NCBI GenBank assembly: GCA_035542775.1
Contig: DATKKX010000400.1
Coordinates: 1-15,408 of the forward strand
Direction of reading: 5' to 3'
DNA: 15,408 nt
Source of the DNA: DATKKX01 sp035542775
Lineage (GTDB): Bacteria > Planctomycetota > Phycisphaerae > UBA1845 > UTPLA1
This document shows, one piece after another, positions 1 to 6,384 of the stretch (position 1 is its first letter; each line of letters opens with the position of its first letter). Made by a program: the position numbers and the translations under genes. Below the pieces are notes generated by a model. It was not told the origin of the DNA. It did no database searches and was given only the letters and a program-made list of their open reading frames with translations.

Positions 1-1150
1 AGAAGCTCCGGGCGGCGTCAAAAAGGGCCTGTTGCTTCATCTCTGTCGGCTTGGGCTCGTTCAACAGGCGCCAGGGATGGCGGAGGACGTACTTGACACC
101 GGTCTTGATGTGGTCGGAGGCCTCCTTGAAGTTCGACAACAGCTTGTTGATGTTCTCGCGGTTGAGCACGGCCACCTCCCGGGCGGTGGAAGTCACCGTG
201 TTGATGTCGCTCAAAGCTTCGTTCAGTTGAGTGCCGGCCTTTTTGAGGTCGGCCATCAGGCTGTCGGCCCTGTTGGGGTCGGTTGCCCGCGAGATGTTCT
301 CGGTGGTTTCCTCGATATTCTGCACGGTGTGATTGAGTCTGGGCTCGTTCGATTTCAGGATGCCGGTGGCGCTGGTCAATCCGTCGTTCAGCGTGTCCAT
401 GGCAAGGTGAACCTTGCCGAGCAGCACGGTGGGCTTCTGCGAGTCGACCTCGGCCCGCAAAGCCGCGGTCGTCGTGTTGATGTTGTCGGCGATGGCGCGG
501 ATTTTGGCGAGCAGCGTTTCTTTCTCTTCGGGCTGGAGTTGCTTGCTCAAGGACGAAGTGATGGCATTGATATCATTGGCGGACTGGAGGAGCTTGGCCA
601 TCAGGGACATCTGGGCATTGGGATCGAGTTGCGACTTGATCTCGCCGAGGAGGCTGCCGGGGTTGTTGGCGTCAAACTCGCCCTGCAATGTCGCCAGGAC
701 GGCCCCGAACCCGCCGGGCTCGGCGCCCTGGATCACCTGGCCCGGTTTGATGATATCTTTGGCTTTGCCGAGGTCGATCTTGACGACGCCGTCGCCACCC
801 AAGGGGGGGCCTTCGGCGAAGACCTGGCAGTCCGAGCGGAGGACGAGTTTTTTCTCGATCTCCGCGTTTACGATCAGAACGAACGCCTCCCTCGATTCGC
901 CGGAGTCTTTATCCTTGACGGTTTGCGGCTCCAGGTGGGCGTTGACCACTTGGCCGACCTTCTGGCCTCCGACCAGGACGGCGGAGCCGGTCGTCAGCGT
1001 GGGCATCGCCGGCGAGGACTTGAACTGGACGGTGATCTGCTGCAGTTCACCGCCGACGCGCTGGCTGATCCACAGCAGGATCATGAAGGCAGTCAAGACG
1101 ACAACAACAGTGACGATGCCGACCTTCAGCGAGTTTCGCTCCTTGGCCAT
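1..1150 (-). CDS. MCE-domain (MlaD-like) substrate-binding protein, 3' end outside window
   Basis: The frame reads from ATG at 1150 to the left edge without a stop, giving at least 383 residues. An N-terminal membrane anchor (about residues 10-28, rich in V, L and I) follows a short basic head. An MCE domain follows (about 38-125), with the typical GSAVLVGG then KVGQV pattern. The rest is long, polar and predicted helical, with repeated N/T/L-rich heptad-like stretches, as in MCE proteins that form periplasmic tunnels or needles. In the family, such proteins carry phospholipids or other hydrophobic molecules between inner and outer membranes, with an ABC ATPase and an MlaE permease. The gene starts 6 bases after the ATPase stop, and its GAGGAG ribosome site lies in the last ATPase codons, so the two are probably translationally coupled. 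The substrate cannot be read from the sequence. The family call is firm; equating it with MlaD itself is not. Confidence 0.88.
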   Translation of the reverse strand, partial: MAKERNSLKVGIVTVVVVLTAFMILLWISQRVGGELQQITVQFKSSPAMPTLTTGSAVLVGGQKVGQVVNAHLEPQTVKDKDSGESREAFVLIVNAEIEKKLVLRSDCQVFAEGPPLGGDGVVKIDLGKAKDIIKPGQVIQGAEPGGFGAVLATLQGEFDANNPGSLLGEIKSQLDPNAQMSLMAKLLQSANDINAITSSLSKQLQPEEKETLLAKIRAIADNINTTTAALRAEVDSQKPTVLLGKVHLAMDTLNDGLTSATGILKSNEPRLNHTVQNIEETTENISRATDPNRADSLMADLKKAGTQLNEALSDINTVTSTAREVAVLNRENINKLLSNFKEASDHIKTGVKYVLRHPWRLLNEPKPTEMKQQALFDAARSF

Positions 1151-1156
1151 GCGTGG

Positions 1157-2050
1157 TTACTCCTCGCCGGCGACCAGCAGCTTTTCGTATTCGCTGAGGC
1201 CCTCGGCGTCCGTCAGGGGACCAGTCGTGAGACCGTTGAGAAACTGATACATCAGGCGGTCATCACGGGTCTTGAGTTGATCGACCGGCATATCGCGCAA
1301 TTCCTTGAATTCCCGTCGAGTGCCGATCTTGAGCACACGGCCCTTCTCCAGCATCACCATACGGTCGGCGATGCGAAAGGCCGAGTCCATTTCGTGGGTG
1401 ACCACAACGCTGGTCACGTTCAGCTTCTTGGACAAGTCCATGATGAGCTCGTCGATGGCGGCGCTGGTGACCGGATCAAGGCCGGCCGACGGCTCGTCGT
1501 AGAACAGGATTTCGGGATCCATCACCGTGGCCCGGGCCAGACCGGCCCGCTTCTTCTGCCCGCCGGAAAGCTGGGACGGCATCTTATCGCGGTGCTGGAG
1601 CATGTGCACCTGCTGGAGCTTCAGCGTAACGACGATGTCGACGATCGATGGATCGACGTAGCTGTGCTCGCGGAGGGGCAAAGAGACGTTGTCGGCCAGG
1701 CTCATGGAATTAAAAAGGGCCCCGCTTTGGAAGAGGATGCCGAATCGCTTGCGGACTTCGTTCATTTCGGTTTCTTCCAGGCCTGCGATGTCCACCGGCG
1801 CCGGCATCTCCTTGGTCTTGTAGAGGATCCGGCCGCCGTCCACGTCGTATTCGCCGATGAGGCAGTTCAGGAGCGTACTCTTGCCGCACCCGCTGCCGCC
1901 CATGATGATGATGGTTTCGCCGCGATGAACGTCGAAGGTGACGTCATCGAGAACGACCGCCTTCTCGCCCAGCTTGTTCTTGAAGCACTTGCGCAGATGC
2001 TGGATCGAGATCACGCAGTCGTCCAGAGCGTTGTCACGGCTGTCTTGCAT
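1157..2050 (-). CDS. mlaF: ABC transporter ATP-binding protein, MlaF-like
   Basis: This is a 297-residue nucleotide-binding subunit that would power lipid or hydrophobic-compound transport with the adjacent MCE protein at the cytoplasmic face of the inner membrane. All ATPase motifs are visible: Walker A GGSGCGKS (51-58), Q-loop Q108 in FQSGALF, signature LSGGQ (161-165), Walker B ILFYDEP (181-187) with catalytic E186, D-loop SAGLD, and the switch histidine H219 in THEM. The stretch from the Q-loop through SLADNV, and the KKRAGLARA after the signature, are typical of the MlaF/TtgA branch. Length is somewhat above E. coli MlaF (about 269) because of N- and C-terminal tails. The ATG at 2050 has GAGG about 8 bases upstream. 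It is the first gene of its unit: no MlaE-type permease is encoded in the 270 bases upstream, which is unusual. Function is solid as an ABC ATPase; the Mla-like role is inferred from motifs and the MCE neighbour. Confidence 0.93.
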   Translation of the reverse strand: MQDSRDNALDDCVISIQHLRKCFKNKLGEKAVVLDDVTFDVHRGETIIIMGGSGCGKSTLLNCLIGEYDVDGGRILYKTKEMPAPVDIAGLEETEMNEVRKRFGILFQSGALFNSMSLADNVSLPLREHSYVDPSIVDIVVTLKLQQVHMLQHRDKMPSQLSGGQKKRAGLARATVMDPEILFYDEPSAGLDPVTSAAIDELIMDLSKKLNVTSVVVTHEMDSAFRIADRMVMLEKGRVLKIGTRREFKELRDMPVDQLKTRDDRLMYQFLNGLTTGPLTDAEGLSEYEKLLVAGEE

Positions 2051-2108
2051 GCACGGGCCTCGTCAAACAAGGGGGGCCAAGCCGGGCGATCGGCGCACGA
2101 TTTCGCGG

Positions 2109-2138
2109 ATTCTACAGGCGAGGGGGCGGTTACTACAA
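2109..2138 (-). promoter_or_regulatory. Candidate promoter for the ABC-MCE unit
   Basis: Reading the minus strand, TTGTAG (2133-2138) is followed after 18 bases by TAGAAT (2109-2114). The -10-like box matches the sigma-70 consensus at five of six positions, and the -35-like box starts with TTG. It lies about 60 bases upstream of the ATPase start. This is visual matching only, and planctomycete promoters are poorly defined. Confidence 0.4.
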
Positions 2139-2176
2139 CGCTGCGAGGCCCCTCCCCCGGAATAATCGAATCCCGG

Positions 2177-2213
2177 AAAAAGACTGAAAGAGCACTGAAA
2201 CGGACCGGTGCTC
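2177..2213 (-). terminator. Possible intrinsic terminator after transketolase
   Basis: On the minus strand a 6-bp stem GAGCAC/GTGCTC (2208-2213 with 2190-2195, loop of 12) is followed by TTTCAGTCTTTTT. This is stem plus T-tract, about 107 bases beyond the transketolase stop. The stem is short, so strength is doubtful. A second inverted repeat (CGGGCGGT at 2261-2268 with ACCGCCCG at 2303-2310) lies closer to the stop but has a 34-base loop and no T-tract. Confidence 0.35.
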
Positions 2214-2320
2214 AGACGGGCCAGAGCCGGATCGGGGGGACCGCGCGACCGGGCGTGGAACGGGCGGTTTACGCCCCCCGGAAAGGCCGTTGCGCCGGCC
2301 CGACCGCCCGAATGGCGCCG

Positions 2321-4270
2321 CTATGTCACGAGACTCTTGACCCGCGTGACGACGTCGGCCGCGGACAGGCCCACGTAGGCCATGACCTGGTCGGTGGTCC
2401 TGGCGCTCTTTGGGATCCTGCGGCAGGTCATGGCCTGCACTTTGATGCTGCCGGTTGCCGCCGCCGCCTCGGCGATTGCCCCGCTGAGGCCGCCCAGATA
2501 GTTGTCCTCAACGCACAGGATTCGCTTGCCGCTTTGCTTCGCCGCGGCGAGGATCGGTGCTGTCTTGAGGGGGAACGAATAAGCGTCCACCAGCGTGCAT
2601 TTGATGCCGCCGGCCTCCAGGGTTCTGACCGCCTCCTTGCATACGTGCACCATGTAGCCGGCCGAGACAATGGTCAGGGCGTCGCCTTCGGCGAGCACAT
2701 GCGATCCCCCGATTTCGAACTGGGCCTCGGAAGAATAGAGGAGCGACACATCGGGCCGGTGGGTTCGCATGTAGCACATGCCATCGTGGTTGGCCATCAA
2801 CCAGGTGCAGTAATAAGCCGCCACGGCGTCGCTGGGGTGGAACGAGACGCAAACCGGCCGCCCGTACCCGTCGTCGGTCTGGCAGGGGCCTCGGAAATAG
2901 GCCACGTCGTGAAGGCTCATCTGACTCGGGCCGTCCGCCGCCAGCGAAACGCCGGCATGGGAGCCGGTGATCTTGATGTTGGCCCGGCCGATCTGGGCCA
3001 TTTCGAGCTGGTCGTAGGCCCGGGCGACGAATTTCGCAAAGGTGCTCACGAACGGCACAAAACCGGCGGCGGCCAGACCGACCGCCGTGGAGACGATGTT
3101 CTGCTCGGCGATCTTGCACTCGGCAAAGCGGCCCGGGTACTTCTTGGCGAACATCTCCGAGTAAGTGGAATTGCGGACGTCGCCGTCCAGGGCCACGATA
3201 CGCTCATCGGCGGCGCCGAGGGTCAGCAGGGCGACGCCGTAGGCGCGGCGGGTGGCCATCTTGGCCTTGGCCAGAATGGACTCGAGGTCCGCCTCACGCA
3301 TCGCCACGTCGAACCGCACCGGTTCCAGGACGCGCCGCTTCATGGGGGTGACGGCCGCCGGGGTCCCGGGCTTGGGCCGATACGAGATGGCTCCCGGGTC
3401 GCGACTCACGGCGAGCGTTTCGTACATCGAATCCAACTCGGCGAGGGCGGCGGTCAGATGCTCCGCAGCGACCGGCTTGCCGTGGTTGGTCTTGGCTTTC
3501 AGCGAGGCGCAACCCCAGCCTTTCTCTGTTTTGGCGACCACGGCCAGCGGCTTGGAAAGCGCGGCAGGCCCCAAAAAAGCGGACTTAAGAGCGTCGCCGT
3601 CGTGGCCGTCGATGGTCGCGACTTGCCAGCCGAATGCCTGGGCTTTGGCGGCGATCTTGTCCGCCGACTGCTGCTTGGAGACATAGTCCGCCTGCCCCTG
3701 GCCATTGCAGTTGAAGATGGCATACACGTTGGTGAGACCCTGGTCGGCGATAAAATCCATCGCTTCCCAGATCTGCCCCTCGCGGGATTCGCCGTCGCCG
3801 ATGACGACGTAGATACGCCGGTCGAGGCCTCGCCACCGAGCGGCCAGGGCCAGGCCGGCCCCGACACTCAGCCCCTGACCCAGGGAGCCCGTGGCGGCGT
3901 CGAAGAAGGGAAAGCCCTCCGCGGGGTTGGGATGGCCGTCCAGAGGGCTGCTTAGCTCGCGGAGCGATGCGAGATCGGCCAGCTCCAGCTTACGCGCCGA
4001 GCGGCGATCCTTGCCCACGATGCCGCCCATGTCGGCATAGACCGCATAGACCGCGGGCACGGCATGGCCCTCGGAGAGGACCAGGCGATCGTTGCCGAGA
4101 TGCCAGGGATCATCGGGATTCCACCGCATGACGTCGTACATCAACGTCGTGATGATGTGCATGATCGACAGCGCGCTCGACGGGTGGCCGGAGCCTGCCG
4201 TCGTCGTCATCCGCAGGACTTCCTTGCCTAACTCGATCGCCTTGTGGTGTGTGAACTCTCGCAGGGCCAT
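2321..4270 (-). CDS. tkt: Transketolase, vertebrate-type single chain
   Basis: This 649-residue thiamine-diphosphate enzyme of the non-oxidative pentose phosphate pathway should transfer two-carbon ketol units between sugar phosphates in the cytoplasm. Visible features in order are GSGHP (26-30), SEGH (66-69), the cofactor/metal motif GDG (158-160) with N187 and N189, the KTEKGWG region (247-253), and in the pyrimidine-binding half the IAEQN motif with probable catalytic E389. STFAKF, the GSHAGVS...DGPSQM stretch and a C-terminal VEDNY follow. The wording of the second half is closer to animal transketolase than to E. coli TktA, though bacteria also carry this type. The open frame continues 125 codons upstream to 4645, but ATG 4270 is preferred: GGAG lies 6 bases before it, the protein then starts at the normal family N-terminus, and the upstream extension is low-complexity R/P/G-rich. 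It is monocistronic, transcribed divergently from murA. Confidence 0.93.
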   Translation of the reverse strand: MALREFTHHKAIELGKEVLRMTTTAGSGHPSSALSIMHIITTLMYDVMRWNPDDPWHLGNDRLVLSEGHAVPAVYAVYADMGGIVGKDRRSARKLELADLASLRELSSPLDGHPNPAEGFPFFDAATGSLGQGLSVGAGLALAARWRGLDRRIYVVIGDGESREGQIWEAMDFIADQGLTNVYAIFNCNGQGQADYVSKQQSADKIAAKAQAFGWQVATIDGHDGDALKSAFLGPAALSKPLAVVAKTEKGWGCASLKAKTNHGKPVAAEHLTAALAELDSMYETLAVSRDPGAISYRPKPGTPAAVTPMKRRVLEPVRFDVAMREADLESILAKAKMATRRAYGVALLTLGAADERIVALDGDVRNSTYSEMFAKKYPGRFAECKIAEQNIVSTAVGLAAAGFVPFVSTFAKFVARAYDQLEMAQIGRANIKITGSHAGVSLAADGPSQMSLHDVAYFRGPCQTDDGYGRPVCVSFHPSDAVAAYYCTWLMANHDGMCYMRTHRPDVSLLYSSEAQFEIGGSHVLAEGDALTIVSAGYMVHVCKEAVRTLEAGGIKCTLVDAYSFPLKTAPILAAAKQSGKRILCVEDNYLGGLSGAIAEAAAATGSIKVQAMTCRRIPKSARTTDQVMAYVGLSAADVVTRVKSLVT

Positions 4271-4594
4271 TGTTTCTCCGTATGTTTTTCCTTGGGACCC
4301 CGACCATTGCTCGCGCCTGACCGCCCTTGCCCGGGGCGTATGCCCGTTCGCGGTTGAACCAGTCATAGGCAGAGCCTGTGCCTCCTCTTTGCCCGGCGCC
4401 AATCCCCCAGGGCGCCTGCGTACTTGATTGTCGACCGCCGGCTGGTTGCCGACCCCGGGCCGCCGAAGACAGCGATTAGCGTAACGGTTGCGGCGCCAGC
4501 CGCAAGGCATCGATTCAAGCGGCTTCAAGCTTGCATCCGCCCGCTCGGACGGTAGTTGTTGGTTGCCGCGTGCGTGGAACGGGCCCGGTTCGTA

Positions 4595-4623
4595 TTGACG
4601 GCGGGCGGTCTCGGCGTTAGGTT
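4595..4623 (+). promoter_or_regulatory. Candidate murA promoter
   Basis: TTGACG (4595-4600), a 17-base spacer and TAGGTT (4618-4623) fit a sigma-70-like promoter. The -35 box is five of six to consensus; the -10 box is weaker. Transcription would begin around 4630, giving a leader of roughly 160 bases before murA. This is inferred by eye. Confidence 0.4.
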
Positions 4624-4773
4624 CGAGACATGGCCAGAAAACCACGTGGGGCTCCGGGCGGCTGGGAGCTTCATTGGGCTGAACCGGGCGGTGGCTCGAC
4701 CCCCCGCGGTTTCGCAGGGACAGCGATTTCGAGGCCTTCGTAGATAGTAACTGCGTCCCGTTTCACACAGACC

Positions 4774-4780
4774 AGGGAGG
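4774..4780 (+). promoter_or_regulatory. murA ribosome binding site
   Basis: AGGGAGG lies 8 bases before the ATG at 4789 and is a strong Shine-Dalgarno match. It fixes the murA start at a methionine giving the family's usual N-terminus. Confidence 0.75.
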
Positions 4781-4788
4781 GCTGCGAA

Positions 4789-6054
4789 ATGGACTATTTC
4801 CAAATCACCGGCGGCAATCGACTGCGGGGAACGATCACGGTGGGGGGCTCGAAGAACGCCGCTCTGCCGATCATGGCCGCGTCCATCCTGACGGAGGGCG
4901 AAACCGTTCTGCGGGGCGTGCCGCGTCTGGAGGATGTGCGTCACCTTTCGGTTCTCCTGGAAAAGCTCGGCGTCACCGTCACGCGGGACGAGAACGGCGA
5001 CATCCGTCTGAGGGTCGTGGACGAGATGAACTGCCACGCCGAGTATGAGTTGGTGCGCAAGATGCGGGCCAGCGTCTGCGTCATGGGACCGCTGCTGGCC
5101 AAGCGCCGTCAGGCGCAGGTGAGCCTACCCGGCGGTTGCAACATCGGAGATCGCCCGATCGGGCTGCACCTGTTCGGGCTGAAAGCCCTGGGGGCCAATC
5201 AGGACCTGGTCGGCGGCGACATCCTTCTCCAGGCCAAGCGCCTCAAGGGCACGGAGATGTTCCTGGGCGGGCCGTTCGGCTCGACGGTCCTGGGCACGGC
5301 CAACGTCATGATGGCGGCGTGCCTGGCGGATGGGACCACGGTCATCGAGTCCGCGGCCTGCGAGCCGGAAGTCGTCGATCTGGGCAATTATTTGAACGCT
5401 TGCGGTGCCCACATCACGGGGCATGGGACGCCGCGCCTTACCATTGAGGGCGTCAAGGAGCTGCGGGGCTGCGAATACACCGTCATTCCCGATCGCATCG
5501 AGGCGGGGACCTTCATGATGGCGGCCGCGATCACCAATGGCGACGTCAAGATCGCCAATTGCCGGCTGGACCACCTGATGGCGGCGGTGGATCGCCTGCG
5601 GGCCATCGGCGTGAACGTGGAGCGGAGCAATGGCGGCGTCGAAGTGTCATGTTCGCGGCATCTGGAGCCGGTCGGCGTGACGACGCAGCCGTACCCGGGC
5701 TTCCCAACCGACCTGCAAGCCCAGATCATGACCCTGCTGTGCCTGGCGGAAGGTAACAGCATCATCACGGAGAAGATTTTTCCCGACCGATTCGTTCACG
5801 TTGCTGAGCTGAGCCGCATGGGAGCCAAGTTGCGCAAGGAAGGGCCGACGGTGGTAGTGGAGGGGGTCAAACAGCTTATCGGGGCGCCGGTCATGGCCAG
5901 CGATCTGCGGGCATCGGCGGCGCTGGTCCTGGCGGGCCTGGTGGCCAAGGGGCAAACGAATTTATCGCGGGTTTACCACATCGATCGCGGTTACGAGCGC
6001 ATCGAGCAGCGGCTGGTGGTACTCGGGGCGGATATCAGACGCCTTCAGGAATAA
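4789..6054 (+). CDS. murA: UDP-N-acetylglucosamine 1-carboxyvinyltransferase (MurA)
   Basis: This 421-residue cytoplasmic enzyme catalyses the first committed step of peptidoglycan synthesis, moving enolpyruvate from phosphoenolpyruvate to UDP-GlcNAc. Length is normal for the family (about 418-420). Motifs include GGSKNAALP near the N-terminus with catalytic K22 and N23, the MRASV segment (92-96), and the active-site loop LPGGCNIGDRP, where C117 corresponds to E. coli Cys115, the fosfomycin target. GFPTDLQAQ carries D308, the counterpart of Asp305. The cysteine is not replaced by aspartate, so the enzyme should be fosfomycin-sensitive by this criterion. Two inside-out alpha/beta domains of the EPSP-synthase fold are expected. 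The start is supported by a strong ribosome site. It stands alone on the plus strand, divergent from transketolase and convergent with the metal-efflux locus. Confidence 0.97.
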   Translation: MDYFQITGGNRLRGTITVGGSKNAALPIMAASILTEGETVLRGVPRLEDVRHLSVLLEKLGVTVTRDENGDIRLRVVDEMNCHAEYELVRKMRASVCVMGPLLAKRRQAQVSLPGGCNIGDRPIGLHLFGLKALGANQDLVGGDILLQAKRLKGTEMFLGGPFGSTVLGTANVMMAACLADGTTVIESAACEPEVVDLGNYLNACGAHITGHGTPRLTIEGVKELRGCEYTVIPDRIEAGTFMMAAAITNGDVKIANCRLDHLMAAVDRLRAIGVNVERSNGGVEVSCSRHLEPVGVTTQPYPGFPTDLQAQIMTLLCLAEGNSIITEKIFPDRFVHVAELSRMGAKLRKEGPTVVVEGVKQLIGAPVMASDLRASAALVLAGLVAKGQTNLSRVYHIDRGYERIEQRLVVLGADIRRLQE

Positions 6055-6109
6055 GAAGCAAGTCCGTACGACGAAGAGGGTGACGGACGGGGAAACCAAT
6101 GGCCGGCCA

Positions 6110-6136
6110 GCACGGACAAACGGAGTTTGTCCGTGC
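6110..6136. terminator. 12-bp perfect hairpin between murA and the efflux locus
   Basis: Arms GCACGGACAAAC (6110-6121) and GTTTGTCCGTGC (6125-6136) pair perfectly around a GGA loop. The hairpin lies between convergent transcripts: 55 bases after the murA stop and 27 bases beyond the end of the small minus-strand open frame. It could stop transcription from either side, but no clear T-tract follows on the plus strand. It may instead be a copy of a dispersed palindromic repeat, because similar arms occur at 14060-14079. Confidence 0.5.
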
Positions 6137-6163
6137 CACCCTGCAGGCAGCCGTGCCGCGGCG

Positions 6164-6268
6164 TTACGCCCCGGTCGACGCGCCGAGGCCGAAGATCGCC
6201 CGCAGCACGTCGAAGAAGAATCCTATCAGCTGGCCGAACAGCATGTTGAGCAGGTCAGTGAAGATCAT
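6164..6268 (-). CDS. Small hydrophobic amphipathic protein, 34 residues, unknown function
   Basis: An ATG at 6268 opens a 34-codon frame ending in TAA at 6164. A ribosome site (GCGAGGA) sits about 6 bases upstream. The peptide is rich in F, L, I and G, and ends in a small GAST-type tail. When residues 4-27 are placed on a helical wheel by hand, the polar or glycine positions D5, N8, G12, Q13, G16, D20, R23 and G27 fall on one face and the bulky hydrophobic residues on the other. This suggests a membrane-embedded or surface-lying helix rather than random reading. It lies 116 bases downstream of the RND pump gene on the same strand and could be its last cistron. Small helical partners of RND pumps are known (AcrZ with AcrB), but no sequence relation is claimed. 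It has no recognised family and could be spurious. Confidence 0.5.
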   Translation of the reverse strand: MIFTDLLNMLFGQLIGFFFDVLRAIFGLGASTGA

Positions 6269-6384
6269 GGGGGTCCTCGCACCTCGTTCAGTATTGCCTT
6301 TTCATTGAGTGACCGGCCACTCCGTATGATTCCCGCCCTCTGCGAAAGGGCTTTGCCAGGCCGAGAACGCCGGCTCCGGCTGGG

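Larger units (their letters stand above)
4271..4788. other. 518-bp divergent intergenic region, tkt and murA
   Basis: This stretch separates two divergently transcribed housekeeping genes. It holds both ribosome sites, a candidate murA promoter, and a possible minus-strand promoter for transketolase (TTGCGG, 16 bases, TACGCT, around 4480-4507), which is a poor consensus match. A short direct repeat TTCAAGC occurs at 4514-4520 and 4524-4530. No RNA gene or credible small protein was seen. The open frames crossing it lack recognisable protein character. Confidence 0.6.

Noticed and set aside
32..3955. Very long plus-strand open frame (about 1307 codons) opposite the ABC and transketolase genes
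   Set aside because: It is antisense to three genes with clear protein motifs, crosses their intergenic gaps, and has the D/G/H/V-rich composition expected from the reverse of GC-rich codons. No domain is recognisable.
4514..4530. Tandem TTCAAGC direct repeat in the tkt-murA gap
   Set aside because: Seven bases repeated twice at 10-bp spacing could be an operator but is too short to support without comparison.
4271..4645. N-terminal 125-codon extension of transketolase
   Set aside because: Low-complexity basic/proline-rich sequence, no family counterpart, and a strong ribosome site marks ATG 4270 instead.
6101..6108. GGCCGGCC palindrome before the murA hairpin
   Set aside because: An 8-bp GC palindrome is expected by chance in DNA of this composition.
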